The notes beneath the pieces were generated by a model. It was not told the DNA's origin and did not search any database. It saw only the letters and a list, made by a program, of their open reading frames with translations. A stretch of 64,000 nt of DNA from Acinetobacter cumulans. Its GTDB lineage: Bacteria > Pseudomonadota > Gammaproteobacteria > Pseudomonadales > Moraxellaceae. Shown here piece by piece: positions 51,146-62,423 of the stretch; position 1 is the stretch's first letter, and every line of letters starts with the position of its first letter. Both the position numbers and the translations under genes were made by a program. The DNA lies in the NCBI RefSeq assembly GCF_003024525.3, contig NZ_CP035934.2, positions 806,001 through 870,000 of the forward strand, written 5' to 3'.

Positions 51146-52690
51146 ATGAACTTCACAATGTCATTTGCAGAGCTTATGCCTCTAGCGCCAGTCATGATTG
51201 TTGCTTTAACAGCAGTAGTGGTGATGTTGCTGGTTGCGATTAAGCGTAATCATAATTTAGCAGCAACGACATCCGTTATTGGTTTGAACCTTGCTGCCTT
51301 ATATATCGTATTTATTGTGCTTGCTGGTCAATATGCACCTGCAAACGTAATGAATTTGTTCATCGTAGATCCGTTTACGATGCTGTATCAGTTTGTGATT
51401 GTGGTGGCAGCGCTTGCATGCTGCACACTGTCACATGCGTACATCGAAACGTATAAAGACAACCGCGAAGAACTTTACATCCTTATGCTTGTATCTGTAA
51501 CAGGTGCAATGCTTATGGTTGCAAGCACGCATTATGCGTCGTTCTTCATCAGCCTTGAGTTAATGTCGATTCCTGTATACGGTCTATTGGCGTACACACA
51601 TCAACGTTCTCAATCGCTTGAAGCGGGTGTGAAATACCTTGTACTTTCTGCAACAGCTTCAGCGATGTTGTTGATGGGTATGGCGTATGTATATGCATAC
51701 ACAGGTTCATTAAACTTCGTTTCTGAGCCAGGTAAATTATTTACAACATTTGGTCAACCAGCTGTTGTACTTGGCTTAGCGCTTATTGTATTTGCAGTTG
51801 CATTTAAATTGTCTCTTGCGCCATTCCATAAATGGACACCAGACGTATATGCAGGTGCGCCAGCACCAATCGCTACATTCTTAGCAACTGTTGCTAAAGT
51901 GGCGATGATTGGTTTATTTGTTCGTTACTTATTGTCTTCAGGTTTAATCCTTGCAGACAGCTTCGTAACACTATTAACCATTATTGCAGTACTTTCGATT
52001 CTTGCAGGTAACTTACTTGCAGTTCGTCAAGTGAACTTGAAACGTATCCTTGCATACTCTTCAATTGCACACTTTGGTTATTTATTGGTTGCAATTATCA
52101 GTGCAAAAAATACTGATTTCTTACAACTTCAAGGTTTTGCAACTTTCGAATCTGTAAACATTTATGTGATTACTTATGTGTTAACAACAATCGGCGCGTT
52201 CGGTGTAGTAACACTTATGTCTAGTCCATATAACAATACAGACGAAGCAGGTAGCTTGGCTGAGTACCGTGGTTTGTTCTGGCGCCGTCCAGTATTAACT
52301 GCAACTTTAACGGTAATGATGCTGTCTCTTGCAGGTATTCCATTAACTGCGGGCTTCATTGGTAAGTTCATGGTTGTGAAAGCTGCTGTTGCTGGCCAAG
52401 AATGGTTCCTTGCAGCAATGGTTATCGTTGGTTCAGGTATTGGTTTGTACTACTACTTACGAGTAATGGTTGTACTTTACATGACACCACCAGAAAATCC
52501 ACGTATCGACGCTGTCGATCATTGGGGTCAAAAAGTGGGTGGTATCATGGTGTTAGGCGCTGCTGCATTAGTATTGTTGATTGGTGTATATCCAGACCCA
52601 ATCATTGCAATTTCTAAAGTTGCTTTCTTTGCGATTTCACCAGAATTACAACAATTCATTTTGTCTTTAGTACAAAGCGGATTTAACTAA
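51146..52690 (+). CDS. nuoN: NADH-quinone oxidoreductase subunit N
   Basis: Last gene of the operon. The 514-residue antiporter-like subunit has about 14 helices, with FISLELMSIPVYGLLAY near residue 135 (conserved Glu), AFKLSLAPFHKWTPDVYAGAPAPIATFLATVAK near 215-250 and YSSIAHFGYLLVAI near 305. It begins 3 nt after the nuoM stop with GGAG upstream. A strong terminator follows, so the nuoA-N message ends here. Confidence 0.95.
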   Translation: MNFTMSFAELMPLAPVMIVALTAVVVMLLVAIKRNHNLAATTSVIGLNLAALYIVFIVLAGQYAPANVMNLFIVDPFTMLYQFVIVVAALACCTLSHAYIETYKDNREELYILMLVSVTGAMLMVASTHYASFFISLELMSIPVYGLLAYTHQRSQSLEAGVKYLVLSATASAMLLMGMAYVYAYTGSLNFVSEPGKLFTTFGQPAVVLGLALIVFAVAFKLSLAPFHKWTPDVYAGAPAPIATFLATVAKVAMIGLFVRYLLSSGLILADSFVTLLTIIAVLSILAGNLLAVRQVNLKRILAYSSIAHFGYLLVAIISAKNTDFLQLQGFATFESVNIYVITYVLTTIGAFGVVTLMSSPYNNTDEAGSLAEYRGLFWRRPVLTATLTVMMLSLAGIPLTAGFIGKFMVVKAAVAGQEWFLAAMVIVGSGIGLYYYLRVMVVLYMTPPENPRIDAVDHWGQKVGGIMVLGAAALVLLIGVYPDPIIAISKVAFFAISPELQQFILSLVQSGFN

Positions 52691-52714
52691 TTTAGCTATT
52701 TAGCTCAGTTATTA

Positions 52715-52745
52715 CAAAAAAGCCTCCTGTAAAGGGGGCTTTTTT
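52715..52745 (+). terminator. Terminator of the nuo operon
   Basis: AAAAAAGCCTCC pairs with GGGGGCTTTTTT around TGTAAA, with one G-T pair and a T run. Confidence 0.9.
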
Positions 52746-52747
52746 AA

Positions 52748-52776
52748 TTTTATCGTACGGCAAAATTTACTATAAT
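52748..52776 (+). promoter_or_regulatory. Candidate upp promoter
   Basis: TATAAT at 52771-52776 is a perfect -10, about 38 nt before the upp start. The -35 (TTTTAT at 52748, 17-bp spacing) is poor. Confidence 0.45.
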
Positions 52777-52813
52777 AGATAGAATTTGATCTTAACCTTT
52801 TAGGTGTTCTCCC

Positions 52814-53449
52814 GTGGCTATCCATGAAATCCGTCATCCATTAATCCGTCATAAACTTGGCTTATTGCGCCGTGCTGACATCAGCACTAAGAATTTCCGT
52901 GAACTTGCGCAAGAAGTCACTATGCTTTTGACTTATGAAGCAACAAAAGATTTACCTGTGTGTGACCATGAAATTGATGGCTGGGCAGGTAAAGTAACTG
53001 TAGACCGTATTGCGGGTAAAAAAATTACGGTTGTGCCAATTTTACGTGCAGGTATTGGTATGCTGGATGGTTTCTTAAACCTCATTCCAAGTGCAAAAGT
53101 ATCAGTACTTGGTTTAGAGCGTGACGAAGAAACACTTGAAGCGCGTACTTACTATAAAAAATTAGTACCAGACGTACAAAACCGTATTGCGATGATTATC
53201 GATCCAATGCTTGCAACAGGTTCATCGCTAGTTGCTGCTATTGATGTATTAAAAGCAAGTGGCTGTAAAGACATCCGCGTGATGGTATTGGTTGCTGCGC
53301 CAGAAGGGATCAAACGTGTTGAAACTGCACATCCAGATGTGACCATTTTTACGGCTTCTGTAGATAACGGTATTAATGAAAATGGCTACATCGTTCCTGG
53401 TTTAGGCGATGCGGGTGACAAAATTTTTGGTTCAGTACAAAAAGACTAA
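52814..53449 (+). CDS. upp: Uracil phosphoribosyltransferase
   Basis: Upp makes UMP from uracil and PRPP in pyrimidine salvage. The 211-residue product shows [12 protein letters not shown] at the N-terminus, [13 protein letters not shown], the PRPP-binding loop [12 protein letters not shown] near residues 128-139, and the C-terminal uracil-binding [11 protein letters not shown]. Length equals the family norm (208-211). The start is GTG 52814; AGG lies about 10 nt upstream. It is monocistronic, between two terminators. Confidence 0.96.
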   Translation: MAIHEIRHPLIRHKLGLLRRADISTKNFRELAQEVTMLLTYEATKDLPVCDHEIDGWAGKVTVDRIAGKKITVVPILRAGIGMLDGFLNLIPSAKVSVLGLERDEETLEARTYYKKLVPDVQNRIAMIIDPMLATGSSLVAAIDVLKASGCKDIRVMVLVAAPEGIKRVETAHPDVTIFTASVDNGINENGYIVPGLGDAGDKIFGSVQKD

Positions 53450-53464
53450 TTTTAGTACCGAATG

Positions 53465-53493
53465 AAAAAAGAGGCTTTCATAGCCTCTTTTTT
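53465..53493 (+). terminator. Intrinsic terminator after upp
   Basis: AAAAAAGAGGCT and AGCCTCTTTTTT pair around a 5-nt loop. Confidence 0.92.
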
Positions 53494-53532
53494 ATATAAT
53501 GATGAAAAGATATTTGAGCATAGGACAGTAGC

Positions 53533-53826
53533 ATGAAAGATGAAGTGTACGTAGGTAAAGTCAAACAATATGATCCTGAAAAGGGCTATGGTTTTATCGG
53601 TTCATCTGAGGGAGATATTTTCTTCCATATTTCAGATTTTCCATCTGCAGATGGTGAACCAAAACGTCATGATCGTGTGAAATTTACCGCAGTGAAAAAT
53701 GGTGATAAATTTAAAGCGGTCAAGATTGAACGTGTAGAAGACAATTCAGCCAAAGCGAAAAAAACGAAAGTTGTGCAAAATAATAAATCAATTACATCAG
53801 CTTTGCTGTCTAACTTTAAACGTTAA
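53533..53826 (+). CDS. Cold-shock-domain protein
   Basis: The 97-residue product has one cold-shock domain (residues about 6-66) with the RNA-binding motifs KGYGFIGS (RNP1) and DIFFHISDF (RNP2). A Lys-rich tail of 30 residues follows, longer than the usual 67-70-residue Csp. Such proteins bind single-stranded RNA or DNA and act as RNA chaperones. Cold regulation cannot be judged: the leader before ATG 53533 is short. Terminators flank it on both sides, so it forms its own unit. Confidence 0.88.
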   Translation: MKDEVYVGKVKQYDPEKGYGFIGSSEGDIFFHISDFPSADGEPKRHDRVKFTAVKNGDKFKAVKIERVEDNSAKAKKTKVVQNNKSITSALLSNFKR

Positions 53827-53877
53827 GTCATTTTTTGCTGTTTTAGATGCTGTATAACAGATTCAATTCAGTAACAT

Positions 53878-53904
53878 AAAAAAGGGGCAACGTGCCTCTT
53901 TTTT
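53878..53904 (+). terminator. Intrinsic terminator after the cold-shock-domain gene
   Basis: AAAAAAGGGGCA and TGCCTCTTTTTT pair around ACG with one G-T pair. Confidence 0.9.
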
Positions 53905-54147
53905 ATTGGCTTTGTGTGGGTCTAATTTTTAAATATGCAGGGGCATTTTTTACTGAATGGTATTCAGAACAGTTAAAAATTTAGCTCAATACATTGCGTT
54001 TGTATCTGGCAGGTTTTTAGAGTTTATGCCTGAAAAACAGACAACAAGCCTATGTGTATTTTTAAAATAATTTATATATTATCAATATTTTGCATATTTA
54101 AGCACTCTGAGTTTTTAAATTTCAATCGCGCTAAATCATCTTTAGGG
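53905..54147. other. Intergenic stretch before rep
   Basis: No gene is visible. CTGAATGGTATTCAG near 53952 is a short palindrome of unknown meaning. Confidence 0.35.
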
Positions 54148-54177
54148 TTATACAGCGAACACTGAGATGACTATAAT
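54148..54177 (+). promoter_or_regulatory. Candidate rep promoter
   Basis: TTATAC at 54148-54153 and a perfect TATAAT at 54172-54177 are spaced 18 bp, ending about 28 nt before the rep start. Confidence 0.55.
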
Positions 54178-54205
54178 CGACACCGAATCAGGATGAGGAA
54201 TCACT

Positions 54206-56245
54206 ATGTCACTCGCAAGTCAGTTAAACGACAAGCAACTTGAAGCCATGAAATATACTCAAGGACCCTTGTTAGTGCTTGCAGGTGCAGGTTCAGGCAA
54301 GACCTCGGTGATTACCCGTAAAATTGCGTATTTGGTGAAACACTGCGGTATTCCTGCGCATCGTATTACTGCGATGACCTTCACCAATAAGGCTGCACGT
54401 GAAATGAAAGAGCGTGTGACCAAACTATTAACACGTGAAGAAGCCAAGGGCTTGTCGGTGTCGACCTTCCATACCTTTGGTTTAAATTTATTACGTCTTG
54501 AACTTAAAAATACACCTTTAAAAAATAACTTTTCCATTTTAGATGCAGATGATTGCAAACGCATTTTGATGGACTTAATGCATCGTGACAATTTATCTGG
54601 TGCTGAAAGCAAAGAATTGATTGCGAAAGCCATGAAAATGATTTCGGATTGGAAAAACGACCTGATTCCACCTGAGCAAGCACACACCACCTGTGAAACA
54701 GCAGAAGATGTCCAATTTGCGCATTTATACCAATTGTATGAGCGTAATTTACGTGCGTACAACGCCGTAGATTTTGATGATCTAATTGTAATGCCAACAC
54801 GATTATTACAAGAAAATGCAGAAGTACGTGATCGTTGGCAAAACCGAATTCGTTATTTGTTGGTGGATGAATATCAAGATACCAATACCGCGCAATATAT
54901 TTTGGTCAAGCTCTTGGTGGGTGTGATGGGCCAATTTACTGCGGTAGGTGATGATGACCAATCCATTTATGCATGGCGCGGTGCTAAGCCTGAAAACATG
55001 GCCTTGTTAAACGAAGACTTCCGTAATTTAAAAGTGATTAAGCTCGAACAAAATTACCGTTCGACCAGTCGCATTTTAAAAGCCGCGAATACTGTGATTG
55101 GCAATAACCCACATATTTTTGATAAAAAATTGTGGTCAGACAAAGGCCATGGTGAAGTGATTCGTGTCATTACTTGCCGTAATGATGATGATGAAGCGGA
55201 ACGCGTCGTAAAGGATTTAATTACGCACAAATTAATGAATGGCAAAAACTGGAAAGATTATGCCATTTTGTACCGTGGTAATTTCCAAGCGCGAATTTTG
55301 GAAACGCAGCTTCGCCAAATGCAGATTCCGTATAAATTATCGGGTGGTCAGTCGTTCTTTGCGCGCTCAGAAATTAAAGACATGATGAGCTATTTGCGTC
55401 TGATTATTAACCCAGAAGATGACAGCGCTTTCTTACGTATTATTAATACACCTAAACGTGCGATTGGCCCTGTGACCTTAGAGAAACTGGGGCTGTTTGC
55501 ACAAGAAAGTAATTTGTCCTTGTTAGCAGCATCGGGTGATCAGCGTTTAACTATGGCGATTCCCAAAAAAGCCACCACGCAATTGGCCGAATTTCATGAC
55601 TTCATTGAGCGTTTCACACGTAATTTAATCGAAGATGATGAACCTGTACCCATTATCCGCCAAATGATGATTGAAGCTGGCTATATCGATTATGTGAAAG
55701 AAACGGCAGCCACACCAGCACAGGAAAAAACCAAGCTCGACAATATTGAAGTGTTGTACAGCAGTATTCAAAGCTTGATTAACCGTGCTGAAGATGTCGA
55801 CGAAAAAAACATTGAAAGTGTCATTCGTAAAATGGTGTTGCTGGATATGTTGGAGCAACAGCAAGAAGAAGAAGATACAGATAAGGTCAATTTATTAACC
55901 TTACATGCATCAAAAGGTTTGGAATTTCCTTATGTCTACCTGATTGGTTTAGAAGAGGAAATTTTGCCTCATAAAAACTCAATTGCGGCAGACACAGTAG
56001 AAGAAGAGCGTCGCTTAATGTACGTGGGAATTACCCGTGCACGTCAAGGTTTGACCATCACTTTGGCAGAGCAACGTAAAGCGGGTGGGCAAATGAAACA
56101 AATGACCCCAAGTCGCTTCTTGGATGAATTGCCACAAGATGAACTTGATTGGTTAGGTCGTAAGAAAAAACTGGCTGGTAATATTGATCCAAAATTGCAA
56201 GCACAGCATTACTTAGAAAATTTACGTGCGTTGATTAAGCGCTAA
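54206..56245 (+). CDS. rep: ATP-dependent DNA helicase Rep
   Basis: Rep is a 3'-5' SF1A helicase that clears proteins ahead of the replication fork. The 679-residue protein has Walker A LAGAGSGKT (about residues 25-33), TFTNKAAREMKERV, SVSTFHTFGLNLL, Walker B LLVDEYQDTN, VGDDDQSIYAWRGAKP, LEQNYRS, LLTLHASKGLEFPYVYLIG and MYVGITRAR. Its length and segments such as DEYQDTNTAQY and NTPKRAIGP are closer to Rep than to UvrD or PcrA. GAGG precedes ATG 54206. dut follows after 43 nt and may share the transcript. Confidence 0.94.
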   Translation: MSLASQLNDKQLEAMKYTQGPLLVLAGAGSGKTSVITRKIAYLVKHCGIPAHRITAMTFTNKAAREMKERVTKLLTREEAKGLSVSTFHTFGLNLLRLELKNTPLKNNFSILDADDCKRILMDLMHRDNLSGAESKELIAKAMKMISDWKNDLIPPEQAHTTCETAEDVQFAHLYQLYERNLRAYNAVDFDDLIVMPTRLLQENAEVRDRWQNRIRYLLVDEYQDTNTAQYILVKLLVGVMGQFTAVGDDDQSIYAWRGAKPENMALLNEDFRNLKVIKLEQNYRSTSRILKAANTVIGNNPHIFDKKLWSDKGHGEVIRVITCRNDDDEAERVVKDLITHKLMNGKNWKDYAILYRGNFQARILETQLRQMQIPYKLSGGQSFFARSEIKDMMSYLRLIINPEDDSAFLRIINTPKRAIGPVTLEKLGLFAQESNLSLLAASGDQRLTMAIPKKATTQLAEFHDFIERFTRNLIEDDEPVPIIRQMMIEAGYIDYVKETAATPAQEKTKLDNIEVLYSSIQSLINRAEDVDEKNIESVIRKMVLLDMLEQQQEEEDTDKVNLLTLHASKGLEFPYVYLIGLEEEILPHKNSIAADTVEEERRLMYVGITRARQGLTITLAEQRKAGGQMKQMTPSRFLDELPQDELDWLGRKKKLAGNIDPKLQAQHYLENLRALIKR

Positions 56246-56288
56246 TAAGCAATTTGTAAAATAAGTTACATTGAAACAGGAATGAAAC

Positions 56289-56741
56289 ATGAAAGTTCAA
56301 GTTAAAGTACTCGACTCACGTCTAGGTACAGAATGGCCAATGCCTGCGTATGCTACAGCAGGTTCTGCGGGTTTAGATTTACGTGCTTGTGTTGCCGAAA
56401 CGACAGTGATTGAACCAGGTCAAACTGTGCTGATTAAAACAGGTCTTGCAATTTACATTGAAGATGTCAATTTTGCAGGTATGATTTTGCCACGTTCTGG
56501 CCTTGGTCATAAGCACGGCATCGTGTTGGGCAACTTGGTAGGTTTGATTGATTCTGACTATCAAGGCGAATTAATGGTTTCTGTATGGAACCGTAGTCAG
56601 ACTGCTTTTAGCCTAGAACCAGGCGAGCGCTTAGCGCAGTATGTACTGGTACCTGTGGTGCAAGCACAGTTTAATTTAGTTGAAGAATTTGAAGCAACTG
56701 AACGTGGTGCTGGCGGTTTTGGTCATACTGGCAAAAACTAA
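56289..56741 (+). CDS. dut: dUTP diphosphatase
   Basis: Dut hydrolyses dUTP to dUMP, keeping uracil out of DNA and supplying thymidylate synthesis. The 150-residue trimeric-type enzyme shows all five motifs: [28 protein letters not shown] with the catalytic Asp, [10 protein letters not shown] and [10 protein letters not shown]. Length is normal. It lies 43 nt after rep with AGGAATGAAAC upstream. A long inverted repeat follows the stop. coaBC, its frequent neighbour in other bacteria, is absent. Confidence 0.96.
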   Translation: MKVQVKVLDSRLGTEWPMPAYATAGSAGLDLRACVAETTVIEPGQTVLIKTGLAIYIEDVNFAGMILPRSGLGHKHGIVLGNLVGLIDSDYQGELMVSVWNRSQTAFSLEPGERLAQYVLVPVVQAQFNLVEEFEATERGAGGFGHTGKN

Positions 56742-56748
56742 GCAGGCA

Positions 56749-56786
56749 ATGCATGTAAGGTAATGTTTTCATTGCTTTACATGCAT
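56749..56786. repeat. Long imperfect inverted repeat after dut
   Basis: Positions 56749-56765 pair with 56770-56786 in a stem of 17 positions with one mismatch and one G-T pair, around a 4-T loop. No T run follows, so termination would be atypical. Confidence 0.6.
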
Positions 56787-57327
56787 ATTGACGATTGATT
56801 TATAAAAATAATAGTCATAGAAATAGATTAAAAATTAAAAAGTGTGAACCAGTTTGCGTATTAATGGGTGGCTTTATCAAATATCCCTAATATTAGTGAT
56901 TGTTGGTATTATGTAATTCTCATAAACTATTGGGCAGATCAAATAGCCTAATATAGAAATAGGATAGTGCGATATTTGAGGTGCATAAACTATTCTATCT
57001 GTTTGATATATTTTATCTTTTAACTTGAAGCGACTGTTTTTTTTGTAATTACGTATTATTTTCACGCTTAAAATTTTTATCTTTTATAATTATGGGGTTA
57101 ATAATTTTTTAAGGAATTTTGGATAAAATATTTTTTACTCAATGGTCAATTGATATTAACTATTTTATATTCAAAAGCTTAAGTTTTATTAATTGATTCT
57201 TAAACTAAAATGATTTAAAAAAGGAACACTTTTTTAAAGTATTTATGTGCTTAATTGTTTAATCAAACTGATTGTTCCTCCTAAAGTAGGCCACTGTTGA
57301 TACGGGCAATTAAAAGAAGAATATCTT
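56787..57327. other. AT-rich region before algC
   Basis: About 540 bp with no supportable gene. A minus-strand frame at 56877-57065 begins with GTG, lacks a ribosome site and is judged spurious. The algC promoter probably lies near the 3' end of this region. Confidence 0.45.
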
Positions 57328-59668
<2,341 letters not shown>

Positions 59669-59695
59669 GCCTTCAAGATCGTCTGCCGTAAATAT

Positions 59696-59727
59696 AAAAA
59701 AGCCCCATTTCGATGGGGCTTTTTTTG
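59696..59727 (+). terminator. Intrinsic terminator after argB
   Basis: AGCCCCAT and ATGGGGCT pair around TTCG, with A and T runs. Confidence 0.93.
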
Positions 59728-59760
59728 CTGGATTGAATTGCAACAGAATGCTATGTGGTC

Positions 59761-60600
59761 ATGAAAATGTCATCGCGTACACCTAGTGTAAAACAACGTC
59801 AAAGAGCTGAGGTTGTGCACATGTTGGATAAACTAAATCAGTACCGTCAAAATTTTGCCTTACCCTTTTATAAAAAAAGCATCAAAGCAACCAGTTATAG
59901 TTTTGAGTGGGTTGAAGACTTAGCTGGCCTTCAGCAAGTACAACAATTTAGAGCAATGCAATTTGGGGCACAGTTTAATTTGCACTTTGCAAATGGGCTA
60001 GATCAAGATTTATATGATTTTAATTGCGAACACGCCGTATTACGTGACAAAGTCACTCAAGAAATCGTAGCGTATACCAGAATTAAGCGCTTACAAGGCT
60101 ATGAGTTAGTCACAAAGAGCTATAGTCAACATGAATTTGATATAGCCAGCCAACTGGGCCATTTAGAGCATATTGTGGAAATTGGACGAACCTGTGTGCA
60201 TCCACGCTATCGTTCAGGCAAAGCATTGTCTGTGTTGTGGCTAAACTTACTCCCCAAGGTGTTGTGGGAAATGAAAGCCAAATATGTCATTGGTTGTGTG
60301 AGTGTGCGGCTCAAGGGCAATGAAGCGCAGGCTTATTACACCCATCAATTTATAAAAAACTTAAAGCAAGGTACGAATTCTATACGGGCACAACAGTCGT
60401 ATGAACCTGCATATCCGCAATATAGCTTTAAGCAGGATGAACGTATTCCAAAATTGTTTGATGTGTATTTAAAAATGCAGGCAACTTTGTCGCAACAGGC
60501 CTATTACGATCAAGAATTTAATTGTGTGGATTATTTTGTTTTTTTAGAGGTAGCCAAAATGGCAAAAAACTTTATTTTTCAGCAAAAAATCACGCAATAG
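59761..60600 (+). CDS. OlsB-like GNAT N-acyltransferase
   Basis: The 279-residue product fits the GNAT-fold N-acyltransferase family that includes OlsB, which makes lyso-ornithine lipid from ornithine and acyl-ACP. The core runs from about residue 50 (VEDLAGLQQVQQFRAMQFG) through LRDKVTQEIVAYTRI to the conserved EIGRTCVHPRYRSGKALSVLW near residues 140-160, followed by VIGCVSV. The C-terminal part is variable. No OlsA is adjacent, so the product is uncertain. ATG 59761 is used; GTG 59755 and ATG 59767 are alternatives without a better ribosome site. Confidence 0.7.
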   Translation: MKMSSRTPSVKQRQRAEVVHMLDKLNQYRQNFALPFYKKSIKATSYSFEWVEDLAGLQQVQQFRAMQFGAQFNLHFANGLDQDLYDFNCEHAVLRDKVTQEIVAYTRIKRLQGYELVTKSYSQHEFDIASQLGHLEHIVEIGRTCVHPRYRSGKALSVLWLNLLPKVLWEMKAKYVIGCVSVRLKGNEAQAYYTHQFIKNLKQGTNSIRAQQSYEPAYPQYSFKQDERIPKLFDVYLKMQATLSQQAYYDQEFNCVDYFVFLEVAKMAKNFIFQQKITQ

Positions 60601-60701
60601 CGTTCAAAATAGCGAGCTGTGATGGATTTTGTTATTTGTAATCGTTTCAGGACTCATGCAGAATAGCGTTATCATTGACCACACTTATGATGATGACGCT
60701 T

Positions 60702-61550
60702 ATGTGCCAGCTGTTAGGGATGAATTGTGCGACACCAACGGATATTACGTTTTCTTTCCGTGGTTTCTCTCAGCGTGCAGGTATTACATCGGATCATTGT
60801 GATGGTTTTGGTATCGCTTTTTTTGAAGATAAAGCCTGCCGTTTATTTGTAGACAATCAATCCGCCGTTGAATCACCGATTGCTGAATTGATTCGTAATT
60901 ATCCAATTAAATCACGCAATGTGATTGCGCATATTCGTAAAGCGACCCAAGGTAAAATCAATTTAGAAAATTCGCATCCATTTAGTCGTGAGCTTTGGGG
61001 GCGCCAATGGATTTTTGCTCACAATGGTGATTTACATGATTTTTCACCTGAATTAGCAGGTCGTTTTACGCCTGTAGGCAATACAGATAGCGAATTGGCT
61101 TTTTGTTATTTGCTCGAACAATTGGTTAAACGTTTTGGCTATGAAGAGCCCAGCTTAGACCAAATCTTTGATGTACTCATTGAGATTTCTCCGCAAATTG
61201 CTGAACATGGCACGTTTAACTTCTGTTTATCCAATGGCCAAGCTTTGTTTAGCTATGCCATTACCAAATTACATTGGTTGGTACGTGAGTACCCATTTAA
61301 ACCTGCACAGTTAATTGATTTAGATGTGGAAGTCGATTTTAGTGAAGTGACGACTGCTGATGATCGTGTGGCAGTTATTACCACAGAGCCTTTAACTCAA
61401 AATGAAGTTTGGACGGCATTTAAACCCGGTGAGATGATTCTCTTTCAACATGGTAAGCCTATTCGTCATGCTATGAGTGAAATTGCGCGTTTAGAGCGTG
61501 AGCGTTTAGATCCATCTTTGCGTCGCGTGACATTGGCAGATCATTATTGA
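60702..61550 (+). CDS. yafJ: Class II glutamine amidotransferase, YafJ-like
   Basis: The 282-residue product begins Met-Cys-Gln-Leu-Leu-Gly-Met-Asn, so Cys2 becomes the N-terminal nucleophile after Met removal. Further conserved parts match E. coli YafJ from memory: SFRGFSQRAG, DGFGIAFFEDK, VIAHIRKATQG, NSHPFSRELWGRQWIFAHNGDL, and GNTDSELAF. The acceptor substrate of YafJ is unknown. ATG 60702 is fixed by the need for Cys at position 2; the longer frame from 60675 is therefore rejected. The gene stands alone. Confidence 0.88.
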   Translation: MCQLLGMNCATPTDITFSFRGFSQRAGITSDHCDGFGIAFFEDKACRLFVDNQSAVESPIAELIRNYPIKSRNVIAHIRKATQGKINLENSHPFSRELWGRQWIFAHNGDLHDFSPELAGRFTPVGNTDSELAFCYLLEQLVKRFGYEEPSLDQIFDVLIEISPQIAEHGTFNFCLSNGQALFSYAITKLHWLVREYPFKPAQLIDLDVEVDFSEVTTADDRVAVITTEPLTQNEVWTAFKPGEMILFQHGKPIRHAMSEIARLERERLDPSLRRVTLADHY

Positions 61551-61826
61551 TTGCATTCAATATTCAAAATAATTGAGCTCTATATTTTAAATGACTGTTT
61601 TTTTGAAAATAGATGTAATTATTTATATGATTTATACTTGAATTGATTAAAAAATATCTGACTCTTGTGGTCAAGATTAAATATTAAAACAATAATAAAC
61701 AATGATTTACATAATATTACTTTAAATACACATAATTCCGAGTAAATCACTTCATTTTTATTTAATCTATTTCGCTATATGATTAATTTTATGTGATAAA
61801 TAATTCAAAAGTGGTAGGTGGTCGTA

Positions 61827-62282
61827 ATGAAAATGAAATGGATTCCAGAATATAATACTGGCATTGATGTGATTGACGATCAGCATAAACGTATTCTTGA
61901 TTATATTAATGAAATTGATAGTGTAGATGCCAATACGGATCGTGCACGTATTCAAGAAGTATTGAATAATATTATTGACTATACACAGTCTCATTTTACC
62001 TTTGAAGAGTCTCTTCAAGAAGAAGCGGGTTATAAATACCGTGTACCACACAAACGTGTACACGATTTATTTATTAAAAAGATTGAGTCATATCGCGATC
62101 GTTTTAATATGGGCCACGCGATTGAAGCAGAACTTCATGAAGTATTATCTAAATGGCTCATTAATCATATTCAACACGATGATGCAGATTATGTCGGCGC
62201 CGTGAAAGAAAATATGATGGGAATCATTAAAGAAAAAGAACAGAAAAAAGGTAAAAACTGGTTCGCTCGCTTCTTCTCATAA
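61827..62282 (+). CDS. Bacteriohemerythrin
   Basis: The 151-residue protein has the hemerythrin diiron motif set: His20 (DDQH), His56 and Glu60 (HFTFEE), His75 and His79 (HKRVH), His114 and Asp119 (HIQHDD). Such single-domain proteins bind O2 reversibly and may store or sense it in the cytoplasm. A basic tail rich in Lys (EKEQKKGKNWFARFF) follows. ATG 61827 is chosen with AGGTGG 5 nt upstream; GTG 61818 lies inside that site, and ATG 61833 is possible. The 270 bp upstream are AT-rich without a gene. Confidence 0.92.
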   Translation: MKMKWIPEYNTGIDVIDDQHKRILDYINEIDSVDANTDRARIQEVLNNIIDYTQSHFTFEESLQEEAGYKYRVPHKRVHDLFIKKIESYRDRFNMGHAIEAELHEVLSKWLINHIQHDDADYVGAVKENMMGIIKEKEQKKGKNWFARFFS

Positions 62283-62423
62283 TTCAAGATGAACGAGATA
62301 AGAAGAACTAAAATCTAATAATGATTTAGCGCAGCAAATCACCGTAAGGTGGTTTGCTTTTTGTTTTTGATTTTCCAGACAGAGCAGGGCAAAATAGCGC
62401 TAGCTTTTTTAAAGGAACGCCTC

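Noticed and set aside
56877..57065. Minus-strand 62-codon ORF before algC
   Set aside because: GTG start without ribosome site in very AT-rich DNA; likely chance.
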